Assembly (NCBI GenBank): GCA_951799405.1
Contig: OX637332.1
Span: forward strand, 19,225,001 to 19,289,000
Reading direction: 5' to 3'
From: Agapetus fuscipes
Taxonomy: Eukaryota; Arthropoda; Insecta; Trichoptera; Glossosomatidae
DNA: 64,000 bases
The notes beneath the pieces are model-generated. The model had not been told where the DNA came from, did no database searches, and saw only the letters and a list, made by a program, of their open reading frames with translations. Shown piece by piece: positions 10,687-22,261 of the stretch. Made by a program: the position numbers and the translations under genes. Position 1 is the first letter of the stretch. Every line of letters starts with the position of its first letter.

Positions 10687-11259
10687 GGAATCATAGACCA
10701 TATAATATACCATAATTCAATAAATTGAAATGCCATGCTAAAAATGCAAAAAAGCTGTATTTATAGTAGATTTTTATTTCGCGATTTTTCAACCCCTTCG
10801 CGTACACTGCAACCCTTTCGTTTTTATTTTATTTTTCCTTGTATTATAAGATGAAGAAGACAGTATTGTTCGTTTAAGATATTACAGTATTTGGTTGGAC
10901 CGACATGTTGTGAAGGATTGCCCACAATCTTTCAGAACTTTCATTTTTTAATGATACCTAGCACTGAGTTCACAATGACTTGTTCTTGTAATTGTGTTGT
11001 TTTAAAAATAAATACCATAAATTGAATAATTAATCTGTCAATCCTCTGCGTCCTTTTTTCAGTTTTTAAGAAAAAAAATAAGATTGGGTATACTGTCTTT
11101 TTGCGTTCATGAAATTTCTTAAAAATCAGATGTTTTCTTTTTAAGAAATCCTGTGCGGGAGACTCCCTAGATTCTAAAGACTCTAGGGGTCTATGATTCT
11201 TGTGGTTATCTAGTATATTAAATTTGTGGATGTTATATAAATGAACTATTGTTTCTCAC

Positions 11260-11398
11260 CTTGTACCAAGTTATGGAGTAAGCGCCGAGCTGAGAAGATG
11301 GACTGGTGACGATGCAACGGAAGTCAGCGGAGCCTCCCATGTGGATGTTGAGAAGAGGAGGGGAAATCTCGACGTGAAGAGGAGACGACACAGAGAGC
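11260..11398 (-). CDS. Dscam2: Dscam2-like exon: first half of Ig4
   Basis: 139-bp exon encoding the N-terminal half of Ig4. It opens LSVSSPLHVEISPP, the interdomain linker and A strand. It continues with HMGGSADFRC, which gives the first disulphide Cys of Ig4, and ends SITWYK, the C-strand Trp. The acceptor is TCTTCACAG before 11398. The donor GTGAGA follows 11260. Entry is phase 2 (one base completes an Arg codon with the Ig3 exon) and exit is phase 0, matching the exon at 6053-6200. The Ig4 domain is thus interrupted just after the Trp, the usual place for insect Dscam introns. No second copy of this exon was found in the flanking introns. Confidence 0.92.
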
Positions 11399-11489
11399 CT
11401 GTGAAGAAAAAGAAATGTTGTAATAAGATAGATCAAAATATTTCTTTGATTGTGCGTTTTTCTCTCCTCTCCTTTCGGTTTTCTCCTGG

Positions 11490-11720
11490 CCGGTCGATAG
11501 TTCAGCTGCTAGATTGCTAGCATTGCATGCCGAAAGTTCGGGTTCTATTCTCAACACAGAGGGTTTCAAAAATGATTTTCTGTTTAGGTGTTTATTTAAA
11601 ACCAACATAAAAATAAAACCGGCAAAGTGTACTCAGCTTCACAAGAAATGAGTACCAGTCCGCTGGAGAACTGGGTAACCCCCACTTCAACTGAAGTGCT
11701 TGGCGTTAGGCTGGCTGTTA
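11490..11720 (+). repeat. S2 SINE, plus orientation
   Basis: Starts CGGTCGATAGTTCAGCTGCT (box A-like). Box B is degraded to GGGTTCTATTC. The body contains GATTTTCTGTTTAGGTGTTT and the paired CCCACTTCAACTGAAGTG near its 3' end. Confidence 0.82.
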
Positions 11721-12982
11721 AAATAAATATTGCGAGCCCTTTGAGAAGAACGTAGACAGAAATAACACTATACGTGTAGCTTAGTTGCGTTTTTTTATTT
11801 AAGAATTAAATTTTTAACTTCAATGAAAAATATATTTAATCTCCTTTCTGAATAGAGCTACATTTAGATAACTCTACGCAAAGATTTTTTTTTCTCAGAC
11901 TGAAAGAACTATTATGTTAATATGTAAAAATATACTTTAATATTTGAATTGAATGGAAAATATATTCATCCACGTTCGTCTTTGATGTGATGTATGAAAA
12001 TAAACCATTCGTCTGAGACTTTATTGAATCGAAACAAGCAGAACACGAGATTAAGTTGGTATATCTGAAAAGCCCTCGGAGAAAAATGTTTTATCTAGAC
12101 GCAAAATAAATCCCTCGGTATTTTTGTCGCAAATAAACCATAAAAGCGGCATTATTCCTTAGTCGATGATTTTATATTAACGTTTTACGTTGCAAACTTT
12201 GTATATCAATTCAAAAAGGCTATTCCATAGGTACATTATTTACTTCAACTAATGAATATTTTAAATATGAAACTCGAACTATAGAATCTAGATGTTGTAC
12301 TCGTAATGTAATCAAAATGAGCATTAATTAATAATGGTGCTACATTTTGAATTAGATTGAAAATGAAGTCAGTAGCGTGCATTGTAAAGAGACAAATAAA
12401 TTCTAGAAAAAAACAATTGACTTGTTGATTATTTAAAAAAAAAATGTTTTACTCTTCCCTGTCAGAAGCAAGCTTTTCATTGAAAAAAATGTGGATAAAA
12501 AAGATATTACTTTTATTTGATGATTTTAAATTACTTATTCTCACTTAAATATAAGGCAGAAGCAATTTTTTTCTGGGCTGCATTTTCCTACTTTCATTGC
12601 ACGCTCCTGCTTGCTGCTTTGTATAGAGAGATCGCCGATGTACAAGTAAATAAATGTTGTAAGCCTCGGATGAAGCTCGATTGTATCATGTTAAGAAAGC
12701 TCAGGTAGACTTGGTTGAAGCACGTTCAAACCTAAAACTCAATAGAGTTTGTAAAGACTAGTTCTTGTGGAACTATGTGTATGTAATGTGTATGGACATC
12801 GCGGGAACTTTTAAAAGGGAAAAATAAGTTTGCAATGTAGCCGGCGCAGCTTTGAATGCTGAGTTCACTCGGTTTGGCGTGTATTGGAGAATGGATTTAA
12901 GCGGCAGCTGTGAGTGTCTATATAATTGTATTATAGTACAGGGATTCCTTGTGCGTTTGTAAAGGATGTTTATAGTATGTCA

Positions 12983-13065
12983 GCGCTATGGTCGAGCGGT
13001 CAACAGCGATAATGTAGACGATTGTTTGAAATAAAAAGCCAGTTTGATTCTAGCTTGACGTCAGC
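12983..13065 (+). repeat. tRNA-like fragment, SINE remnant
   Basis: GCGCTATGGTCGAGCGGTCAA resembles the 5' half of a tRNA with box A. CAGTTTGATTCTAGC is a weak box B 50 bp later. It does not form a complete tRNA, so it is probably a decayed SINE head. Confidence 0.4.
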
Positions 13066-13917
13066 TTTACCTTTGAACTAAGTGGATGCTGTGAGACTAC
13101 AATTTAAAACTGTTTTTAAGAAAATAAAAATAAGAAGGAGAATTACGAATTGATGTAGAAATGTAATAGGCCAGGGTAATCAATTTTTCAAATTTTTCTA
13201 ATCTCTTCATTTGATTCGCTCATTTTCACAGAAAAACTAATTAAAAATATCGGAAACTATTTTTTCCAAATTTGTTTTTTTTTAAATTTCCCCTTTTTAA
13301 TGTGATAAAAATCAGCCAGATACAAATAGTACAGCCAAAGTTATTTTATTACAAGTATATCCATACTATATGCGAAAAGACTTTTTCCCCGACCTAATAT
13401 GTAATAAGAAAAAACTCATTGTGTAAGTTTAGTAAACTTAATGGTTCACAAAAATAATATTCACATGATTTTTCAGTTTTTTTCCATTCGGTTATACACA
13501 GCAGTCGAGCTTAAAGTTAAGCCGCTGTAGGGAAAAACAAAAATAAAATTCAGGTCGGGATTTCGTCGTTGTTGGTCTGTAAACACCAGGCCGCTATTTT
13601 ACATATTGAGTGGGCTCTCTTCGATGCAAAAATTCTGAGGAAGACTTATTTATTTTCTACAACTAGTAATGAGTAATAGCTATTAAAAAAAGGCAAATTA
13701 ACAAAGCAAAATCTTCATTAAATTTAAAACTGTAATGTGGCGTGTTTACAAATATGGACTTAGAATTATTTACACAGATTTTTAAAGCACCGATTTTGGA
13801 AGAATTAACTTTCTTCTCATCTAAAAGTTGAAGGGTTTGTGTATTGATATTGTAAAGATTAATTTTATATTAATAATGTAAAAATAAAACACAAAGTTTT
13901 TCTTCACGAGTTGATTT

Positions 13918-14012
13918 ACTGACCACCCATACTGTAAAAACTGGTTCACTTTGCTAATATCACCCCCGTTTCGAAGATATGTCGTCAAAATTTGCAGGGT
14001 TTTTGTTCATTT
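13918..14012 (+). repeat. Repeat A, 5' segment of an interrupted copy
   Basis: Runs from CTGACCACCCATACTG to TTTTTGTTCATTT, where a composite SINE interrupts it. The rest of the same copy resumes at 14370. Confidence 0.85.
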
Positions 14013-14369
14013 AAACGCGACTAAGCTACACATATAGTGTAACTTCTTGCTTGCGTTATCCCCGAAGGGGTCGCGTGTGGCGATTCGGGACCTATGTATT
14101 TATTTTTACGGGTAAGGGGGCCGGCCTCACACCAACCACTTTCAGTTGAAGTGCGGGTTTCCCAGCTCCCGCGGGGGCTCGTTCTCATTTCTTGTGAAGG
14201 CTGAGTCAACCTTGAGATCGAACCCTTGCTCTCGGCATGGAATGCAAGCATTCTACCAATTGAGATATCAACCTTTTACGAGCTTGGTCGTCGTCGCTAC
14301 AAAGCGCCAATTCTCAAGCAAGATCCAGTTGCTATAAGGCTGGATGGACCCTTGGTGGTTTCATTTGAC
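14013..14369 (-). mobile_element. S2-S1 composite SINE inserted in repeat A
   Basis: An S2 unit with an internal deletion (box B complement GATCGAACCCTTGC) joins an S1 3' fragment (GAGCTTGGTCGTCG) through ACCTTTTACGAG. The same S2/S1 junction occurs at 32080 and 41667. The insertion splits repeat A and is flanked by a roughly 12-bp imperfect duplication, TTTTGTTCATTT (14001-14012) against TTTTGGTTCATTT (14370-14382), so the pair moved as one unit. Confidence 0.8.
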
Positions 14370-14515
14370 TTTTGGTTCATTTGAGGTTTGGATTTTAATT
14401 TGTAAGTAAACATGCAGCATTTGAAAGCGCGAAACTAGACGTACGTGTGCATTTTATAATTTATATGAATCTTAGATGTTAATATATAATTGCAACTTAC
14501 ATTTTAAATTATAGA
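14370..14515 (+). repeat. Repeat A, 3' segment of an interrupted copy
   Basis: Continues the copy begun at 13918, with TTTGAGGTTTGGATTTTA, the GAAAGCGCGAA block and an ATTTTAAATTATAG tail. Confidence 0.85.
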
Positions 14516-15039
14516 CCTAGACTGTTTGAAATGTTTTATAATTAGCTGACACAAAGAACAAGAGATTTACGTTTATGAGATTATCTAAGTTTTGAAAAAG
14601 TTGGGATTCGGCAGGGCTGCCAAATAAAGTGACACAGAGCTCATGATTGAGGAACCGTGGCAAAGTTTTGAGTTGTTCTTGATTAATGAATGTAATGCCC
14701 GTGATTAATCGTTATTATTATTCTCAAATACCCGAACACAGCGAGCTGTGCGGGTCAGCCGCCTTCAAAGTTGGTCTTGAAACAAAGTACAATAGAAGCT
14801 CAGCTTTGGTACGTCCCAGTTGTCGAATGTCTTTTTTAAATAGATTTTTCGAAGAGCCTATTTTGCCTATTTTATCTGACCAGAAACAGGCATTAACAAC
14901 ATCGATTAACGTAATCAATCAATGGCGTTTGGTAAGATGGTTCTGGAGGGGCATTTTAATTCGTCCAACCTTTCGACCATTGCTCGTAATGTTTGTTCTG
15001 CCCCGACGCCTGGTTTGAAATCAAATAAACCCTTTAAAT

Positions 15040-15220
15040 AATAAAATCCATTATTTAATATTTTAATGAATTATTAATTAACAACTACCTGACGCATAAG
15101 TTGAACCAGGATCGAAGTTATTGTCGATAAGACACGGCGAAAGCGGGATTTGAACCGGTTGTAGTGTCAATAACGCAAATTCGAATGCCAACGCCTTATC
15201 CCCTCGAGCATCCCAGTGAC
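15040..15220 (-). repeat. SINE family S3
   Basis: Best-preserved S3 head in the window. In reverse it carries GGATAAGGCGTTGGCATTCG and an excellent box B, CCGGTTCAAATCCCGC, separated by an unusually long arm. The body has TTGAACCAGG and ATTAATTAACA in plus orientation. Confidence 0.7.
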
Positions 15221-15557
15221 CTATTTTTTAAAGTGGAAGATTCCATACCACGTCGTTTTATGCATTTTATAAAGGTGTCCAAATTAATTGTAAGATCTCA
15301 ATAAAGATATCGGTAAAAATGTTATAGATGTTTTAGGCTAAAAGACCACAGAACTTAAAAAATAAATTAACAAAATAAACACACTTGCACAACTATTCCA
15401 ATGCTCACTTCACTTCATAAAAACGAAATAAAGGGGGGATTTCTGGCGTGTCATGAAAAAATTAGGCGTAAAATAATATTCAATTTAAAAATTGGTAAGT
15501 TCAATTCAATTTTACCTATTTTTTCTCTGTTTTTCTATCATTCTATAGTTACTTAAC

Positions 15558-15806
15558 GAATAGGTTGGTACGAGGCTGACTCCCCTTGCTGTAAAAGCTT
15601 GGTTCACTTTTGCCAATGCCGCCCCGGCTTCAGAGAAAGTCGTCAAGAGTTGCAAAGTTTATGCGCATGTGAGGTTTGGTTTGGTTTATTTTGTATGTAC
15701 GCATGCAGCATGTGTAAGCACGAGCTTATATGTGCCTGCTTGTTTTCATGCATTAAATATGGGCCTTGAATACCAATATATCTTTGCAACTTAGATTATA
15801 TATCAG
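15558..15806 (+). repeat. Repeat A, divergent subfamily
   Basis: Complete but divergent copy (ACTCCCCTTGCTGTAAAAGC, CCGCCCCGGCTTCAG). It shares these differences with the copies at 34562 and 61766, so at least two subfamilies exist. Confidence 0.85.
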
Positions 15807-16900
15807 AGTTGGTTCTATTAAATGTTTCCTCTGATAATATTATAACATCCACTGTAATGTTTCTGTTCTCGACGAGTATTATGATTTACGAATGAATTGT
15901 TTACAGCCAAATTAATTACGATAACTGAGGTAACTCGGACCCGCCGAGTCGTGAACCAGTCCAACAGAGTCCGCTCGGCTTGAGATTATGGGCCCATTGT
16001 ATTGCACCCCAAGTTCTAAATTTCACCTCAACACTCAACAGTAGCGTATACCAAATAATACTCTGAAAATAAAACAGCGCTTCTTGTGAGTGTTTTTGTT
16101 GCCTCACATATTTGGTAAAACGCAATGACTGTGTTTGAACGTTTAGTGACATACTTGGGAGTGGGGTATACTACTATCACTGGTAAAATTAAATCTATCA
16201 GGCTCCTCTTCAAAGAGTGAAAAGATTATCACGATGTAGCGTGGTCGGATACGTAAAAGGCGACGTTCAACTTTTGTATGTCATTATAAGTGGTAAGTGA
16301 AAATGTACATCCTTGTGAAATAGTGATGAAGTATATTTTATTTATAATTTTTTTTTAAAGTAATTAATGTGAAATTCTTCTCCTTCTTCTTGTGCTTCTT
16401 TAATATAGATTGATGATCATTGTAGCAATTTGAAACATCGATACTACTGTACGAAAGAGGGATCTTTTGATTCTAACAAATAACTGTCTCACGTTATACA
16501 ACCACAATGTTCGCCTTCAACCTAGTGCCTATCGTCCTTTAATTCTATCCTGTATTCTATTACGATATGATGATGGAAATTGCAATTTTTTTTTTGGAAC
16601 TGATAACATTGCCTGAAGTACATCAGCTTTCTTGATGATAATTATTCTTTGTAGAGTGCCGTTTTGTAATTTTTGACATTCCAAAAGCGCTTCCGACGTT
16701 GGCGCGAAGAAGGTGGATCTAAATAATTTTTGAACGATTCAGCATTTTTCCAGGCGCGCGCCAATTTCAGCTGGACAAAAGTTCTTGCTTCCTAATTATT
16801 TGTCGGAAAACTTACTTGTTGGTATTCCGATCGCAAACGCCTCTATCATGGGTTCAGTCACCTGACTTTTGGGTTCAAAATGTAAATCCTTCGTTATTAC

Positions 16901-17065
16901 CTTATATCCACGCTGGTTTCTCCGTTGTTGTTGGATGCGGTGCATCGATATAATCCTGCGTCTTCAGGAGTCGCAGCTTCGATGCCCAGGAGAGGTCCGT
17001 TCAAGCGGGTTCGTGGACCTTCCAGAACAGCGCGGGGCTCTACCATTCCGGTAACTGAGTACCAT
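16901..17065 (-). CDS. Dscam2: Dscam2-like exon: second half of Ig3
   Basis: 165-bp exon for the C-terminal half of Ig3. It begins by completing an Arg codon and then WYSVTGMVEPRAVLEGP, the C strand Trp and following loop. Next comes LLGIEAATPEDAGLYRC with the F-strand D-x-G-x-Y-x-C motif that provides the second Ig3 cysteine. It closes with SNNNGETSVDI. The acceptor is TTCTTCACAG; the donor is GTAATA, weaker than the other donors in this gene at +4 to +6. Entry and exit are both phase 2 and match their neighbours. The length and the split position agree with the single-copy Dscam paralogues rather than with a Dscam1 cassette. Confidence 0.92.
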
Positions 17066-17687
17066 CTGTGAAGAAAATAAATGTTAAAATAGAAATTTAT
17101 AGAAAAAAGGTGTCATCAAGAAAACAAGGTGTATTCACAAAGTTTTAAAGAAGAACCAATGGTTTTTCATATATTTTTTAAATATGTTCTGTTTAAAAAT
17201 TTTGGAGACCCAAGACTTTTGTTTTCTAGTGCCAAATGCCAATTATGTTACAGGCCAGTGATCAACATATTTTTACTGCGGACGTTGCAGATATTATCAT
17301 TCCTAAGATTTTACAAAAAAGGTAAAAAATATCCAATTCAAATTAAAAAAAATACTTAAGTTTTTTACACTTCCTCAATAATAAAGTTGTCCTAATGTTT
17401 AGCCCACTTTTCGTCCTAAACGTTCTGTGAGTTAGGATGACATGCAAATTACAAGGCTCAGTGCGGCTGAGACGAGCCGCTGGCTCAAATCAAAGGGGTT
17501 TCCTTAACACGCCACGGATCAATAGTCCTGAGCATTAATTACAAACAATAAGCAAAGTGGGCTACCAGACGATGCCGTTTTGTCCCTGAACTTTACATTT
17601 CAAGATCATCTGCAGCTGTTTATATTTGCCTTCCGCTAAATTGTAAGCATGACTCTACTATCTTCTAAATAAACCTCGCTTATAATA

Positions 17688-17826
17688 GTTATTTATGCCA
17701 CTACCTAGTAATGATAGTCTTTGTAACACGAGTGCTAGTTTGTGCCATGAGGCGCAGCCGAATGGCACAATAGACAGCAAGAGTGTTACAAAGACTAATT
17801 ACGTGCAGTGGCATACAATACTTTTT
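17688..17826. mobile_element. Fold-back MITE
   Basis: Almost the whole 139 bp is an imperfect palindrome. GCCACTACCTAGTAATGATA on the left pairs with ATTACGTGCAGTGGC on the right, and AGTCTTTGTAACAC pairs with GTGTTACAAAGACT. TTTGTGCCAT pairs with ATGGCACAAT about a GC-rich loop. No coding capacity. Confidence 0.7.
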
Positions 17827-17959
17827 CTACGACAATGAAATAAATAACAAAATAGTTAATAATAGTCATTATACTGTACTCGCCCATTTGAAGTAATTAA
17901 AGCCCCACCTTTGTCAAACCGTGTAATTTATCATTCCCCTCGATTATCTAATCTAATAT

Positions 17960-18113
17960 GCAAAAATATATTACATTTGGGATTCATTTTAAATTTATGT
18001 CCACAAGCAGACACATATAAGGTTGCGCTTATACATGCCGCATATAAGGCTTAACATTCAAACCCAAAACTCAAATAAACATAAGCCCTGCAACCACTGC
18101 AGCAGGGGTGTCG
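17960..18113 (-). repeat. Repeat A, 3' part
   Basis: Truncated at GCAGCAGGGGTG. A perfect 11-bp inverted repeat lies just beyond (18141-18165, GTTGCGTAATG with its complement). Confidence 0.7.
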
Positions 18114-18606
18114 CACATTTGTATTTTAACACCGTTATCAGTTGCGTAATGTAACATTACGCAACGGGTGTGGAAATGTATAGCATTGTGATTGCGTTAG
18201 CCGTTTTGGAATTAGTAAATTACCAAATGGGAGTAGAAAAACATTATTCTACCATTAATTTCGTACATTATGGTTCAGGGAGCTATTTTTAAATTGCAAA
18301 GAAGTCGGTTTTCCATTTGAAAAGCTTCTGTTTCAAATTGTTTCTTTATATTTGTACTGGTTTGTACACGATATTTATGACTTTAACTGTTCTCTCTGCA
18401 AACAAGTTCCTATAAAAATAAGAAGTAAAGTATATGCTTCATCTACTCTCAAGTTATTGCCGCCATATAAATTTTAAGATTTTTCTATTCCTATGAATTA
18501 ATTTTTTAGAAACGTAGATAAGACACATGATAATTATTATTTTACCTTGCGACAAACGTTGCATTACTCACACTCAAATACTGTGTTAATTGATTTCCTA
18601 ATATAT

Positions 18607-18831
18607 AATAATGGATAATCTAAGTTGCAAAGATAATATATAACATACATTCGAGAATAATATTACTCGCATTCTCATAAGTTTGCGCTTGCATATGCTG
18701 CATGCGGATTTACAACATAATAAATCAATCTCAAATGAACATAGGCCCCGCAACTTTTGCTGACCTTCCCTGAAACAAGGGTGGTATTGGCCATTTTTCG
18801 CAGTATAGGTGGTGAGCCTCCAACCTATATT
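18607..18831 (-). repeat. Repeat A, divergent
   Basis: Reverse copy from TAATCTAAGTTGCAAAG to CCTCCAACCTATA, with small deletions in the 5' part. Confidence 0.8.
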
Positions 18832-19039
18832 TAAATATCCATAAAAATAAGATTACAAATACGATATTGTTTATTTTGTACGCTGTGAAAAGTTCTCCTG
18901 GTCTACCGTGAAGTTCTTCTCGTTAACAATGGATGGAAACATGCAAAAAGGAACAATCCTAATATTACTATTTTTAAGATTGTACTAACAATATCGTCTT
19001 ATTATAATGTAAAGAATGTGACAAAACAAGTCATTTATA

Positions 19040-19340
19040 ATAATAATATTAGGATGATTTATTTGGTGAGCGCTGTTTTTGTGTGTATCACACCTCAAGA
19101 GCCCTCTGCGAGCTTGGTCGTCGCTGTAGAAAGCGCCAATTCTCAAGCAAGACCCAGTTGCTGTAAGGTTGGATGGACCTTTCAGTGACCGGTCTTTGGT
19201 AAAGGTTTATGAATTTTTCAACTCAGCGAAGAGCACATTCGAAATATAAATGGTATATTTTTGTGCTCCGCCGGGATCCGAATCCACAACCTTCCATTTA
19301 CGAGTCCGAAGTGTTGCCACTACTGACTACGGACCGGTCC
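19040..19340 (-). repeat. S1 SINE, full length
   Basis: About 300 bp, closely matching the copy at 7103-7399, including TCTTGGACCGGTCC at the 5' end and TAATATTATTATTAT at the 3' end. The box B region reads GGATTCGGATCCC. Confidence 0.9.
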
Positions 19341-19659
19341 AAGACAATCCATTTGTTTGCAGTGTGTATATTCTCATGATTTTTTTCACTAGCAGCTATT
19401 TATATTTGTTCCCAAGTTACAACTGTGTTACAGCTCTGTTCACTTAATGGATTTATTGCTTGCCAAAGGGATTTATCTACAGACTGACCTCCATGCTGAA
19501 ACCACACACTTTAGTAGGTCTTAAGAAATTTATTAGTAAACATTCCCTAAGCTACAATCTTATAGGTGTAAGTGGTGTAACTGTCAGTTAAACATATTCC
19601 AAAATTTTCTAACTTTCCCACTAATTTTCTAGAAGCTGCCAATGCAGTAATTGTAAATT

Positions 19660-19815
19660 TGGACGTCACTCCTGTTTCAGGGAAGGTTGACAAATGTTGC
19701 TGGGTGTATGTTCATTAGAGGTTTGGTTTTTAGTTTGTAAGTAAATATGCAGCATTTGTTAGCGCGAAATTTTACTTGTCTATATTATGTTTGCAAATCA
19801 GATTATAGATTTTGT
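19660..19815 (+). repeat. Repeat A, both ends lost
   Basis: Retains GTCACTCCTGTTTCAGGGAA, TTTGTTAGCGCGAA and a remnant GATTATAGATTTTG tail. Confidence 0.75.
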
Positions 19816-20221
19816 AACCCAAAGGATGATAAATGCTATGAAACTATATAATCAGTAATATGAAAATATTTTTTTGAGGAGATGCTTCAGACATATGACG
19901 GGACGCTCAAAATAAAGTACAGAAGTGCAAATGTTACACACAAGGGAGGATTCAAGAAACAAAAAGTGTTTTGAAGAAGGCGCATCTCATGGGTGAAATT
20001 TTTCCTTACACACTCTTGTTTGTAATTTTTTTTTTATTCATTTTCGTAGACCAACTGATGAAAAAAGTTATAATTCCTAAGGTTTTCTGACCTCAAGAAA
20101 ATCCAAAGGATAAAAAAGGAAGAAGATTTTCTGCTTCAAGCTCATTAAGCTTTTTAAGGTCTAAGTAAAATGGAAAGATTAATTTGGTGCCCTAAAATAT
20201 TTCTTCGTATAATAATAATAT

Positions 20222-20418
20222 ATCTATAATCTTAGTTGCAAGGATATATTCATTAAAAGCTCTCAGATGTATGCCCACAAACTACACCACGTGTAGTTCG
20301 TGCTTACAAATGCTGAATGTGTACTTACAAATAAAATCCAAACCTCAAATGAACATAAGCCCCACAACTTTTGTCGACCTTCCCTGACACAGGGGTGACA
20401 TTGGCAAAGTGAACCATT
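20222..20418 (-). repeat. Repeat A, 5' truncated
   Basis: Reverse copy ending at AAGTGAACCATTC. The first ~45 bp of the consensus are missing. Confidence 0.85.
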
Positions 20419-20875
20419 CGTCTTGTTCCACATTACAAGTGGTAATTGAGAAAAAAATCATTATTCTTCTTTTTTTGGATCCACTTCTATCAAAAATTGG
20501 TGATCATCATGGCTATTTTGACCTTGGATGCTGCACTTCTGAGCTGTTTTATGCAGATATTGACCAAAAACCAGCTTTCAAAATATAACTGCCGATGCCA
20601 TGCGTCTCTATCACCATATGTTGAAAGTGTCTATGCAACTCTTATCTCCTGCCTTGATGATTGATCCATGTTTCAGTAGCATTGAGGAAAATGGAATTCA
20701 CCAACTGATAATTTTGGTGCTGTTTCTCATACCCTGTTTTTTTCTTCATTTTTTTATAAGCTTAGTCAAAAGACACACTATCTTTGGTATAGTGATACTA
20801 TATTGAATCTTTTTTTACTTGTCTCAATTGGTATCCTGAAATAAGTGAGGGGGAATGAAAATCAAATTCAATTAC

Positions 20876-20993
20876 CTGTATTCCGGATCAGGACAGGACT
20901 TAGCAAGGCAAAGAAGATACGCTCCTTCATCTTGGTTGACAGTCACTGTCACACTGTATCCGACAACCACTGGAGATGAAGATTCATGACGAT
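20876..20993 (-). CDS. Dscam2: Dscam2-like exon: first half of Ig3
   Basis: 118-bp exon for the N-terminal half of Ig3. It completes an Asp codon with the previous exon, then reads RHESSSPVVVGYSV and TVNQDEGAYLLC, the first disulphide Cys of Ig3. It ends KSCPDPEY just before the Trp of the next exon. The acceptor is TTCGCAG and the donor GTAATT. Entry is phase 1 and exit phase 2, consistent with its neighbours. In Dscam1 this position is the hypervariable exon 6 cluster. Here only one version is present and the flanking introns contain no related copies, a main reason for calling this a non-Dscam1 paralogue. Confidence 0.92.
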
Positions 20994-21089
20994 CTGCGAA
21001 CAAAAAAAAATATTATTTTTCATTGATGACAAATCGATTTTCAATTTATTTACTCTCAGGGAATTCACCAACTTTTTCTGCTTGGTCAG

Positions 21090-21229
21090 AAGCAAGTATT
21101 AATATCATCAATTAATAATTCATTATTATATTTTTAATGAATTATTAATGAATAATTATCTAATTACATGTGTTGAACCAGGATCGAAGTAATGGTCAAA
21201 TGACCCAAGCGGGGATCGAACCAGCGTTA
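21090..21229 (-). repeat. SINE family S3, truncated head
   Basis: Retains the complements of box B (GGGGATCGAACC), TTGAACCAGG and the ATTAATAATTCATTATT body. It is interrupted at 21229 by repeat A. Confidence 0.6.
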
Positions 21230-21577
21230 TCTATAATAATCTATAATCTAAGTTGCAAGGATATATTCATTTAAAGCTCTCAGATGTATGCCCACAAACC
21301 AACAAGTGTAGTTCTCTATTCGTGCATTTAATCGAAATCACAATGCTATGTTCATTGGGGATTCACAATTTATGCATTTTCACAAGCAGACACGTATAAG
21401 TTAATGCTTAAACATGTCGCATGTGGACCTACAATATAAAAACCCAAATCTCAAATGAACATACACCCTGCAGCTCTTGCCGACCTTCCCTAAAATGGAG
21501 GTGACATTTGCAAAGTGAAACATTTTCTTCACCATGAATGATCAGCCGTATACCAACCTATCAGTCAAGGAACACAC
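21230..21577 (-). repeat. Two adjacent repeat A pieces
   Basis: A 3' fragment (21230-21309) is followed by an almost complete divergent copy (about 21330-21577) in the same orientation, both with the CAAGGATAT/CACAAGCAGACACG-type 3' region. Confidence 0.75.
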
Positions 21578-22261
21578 ACAACAAACAAATGCATGATCTT
21601 TTTTTTTCGTATTGTTCAATCATTTGCAATTAATAAAAACGACTTGAAGTTATAACAGTAAATACTTATTTTCACTATAAACTATTAATTTGCTTTCACT
21701 ATTTTATAAAAGGCTCTAGTGCACCTCAAGCTCTTTGCACAAGCACGGTAAGAGTGGCGTATTTGAGAAGCACCGTCGCGGATACTCGGTGCTCTCGGGG
21801 TAATTATTTCCCGGAGAAAGCAGCAGAAAAACTGTGTAAAACTTTACGTTCTAACTCAGCCATTACTTTTCTTAAAAAAATAAATCAAATCGAAATTGAG
21901 CCTCTAGTGAGCGTTTTAAGTTATTTACATTTTTTTGATAAACGCCACGGTTGAGTTTGAAACTCGGCGTAGTGGAATTTCTTTTATTGACCGAGCGTTG
22001 CCCTAGGGGCGAAGCCTACGACCGGGCAAGGGTCGTTCGTACGGTGGAAATATTATTACCCGGGGAAAACACAAAAAAAATACATAAGACAAAGTTATAA
22101 CGGCTGCACAGAGAAGTTTTCTAATTAAAAACTACAAAACAATTATAACCTTCGAGTGAGGGAATAATGGAAATCATAATATCTTGAATGTCAATGGAAA
22201 GTTAATTAAATGAGTCGTCACAAGAAAATGATTACTAATAAAAGAAGCCTTATTTAAGAAT

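Larger units (their letters stand above)
6201..11259 (-). other. Dscam intron between the two Ig4 exons
   Basis: A 5.06-kb intron inside the Ig4 domain. It holds two S1 SINEs, a 5S rRNA-derived pseudogene, two copies of an unclassified repeat (6550-6870), an hAT MITE and three repeat A copies. I see nothing recognisable in 6880-7100, 7540-7785, 7990-8360, 8607-9055, 9300-10440 and 10690-11230. Confidence 0.8.
11399..16900 (-). other. Dscam intron between Ig3 and Ig4 exons
   Basis: A 5.5-kb intron at the Ig3/Ig4 boundary. It holds one S2 SINE, an S2-S1 composite inserted in repeat A, a further repeat A, an S3 copy and a tRNA-like fragment. I see nothing recognisable in 11720-12980, 13075-13917, 14520-15035, 15230-15555 and 15810-16880. 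Confidence 0.8.
17066..20875 (-). other. Dscam intron between the two Ig3 exons
   Basis: A 3.8-kb intron that splits Ig3. It contains a fold-back MITE, four repeat A copies and an S1 SINE. Nothing recognisable is seen in 17100-17685, 18170-18600, 19345-19655, 19820-20215 or 20420-20860. Confidence 0.8.

Noticed and set aside
18141..18165. Perfect 11-bp palindrome GTTGCGTAATG/complement as an operator
   Set aside because: A single short inverted repeat in an intron with no gene start nearby; chance or transposon debris is simpler.
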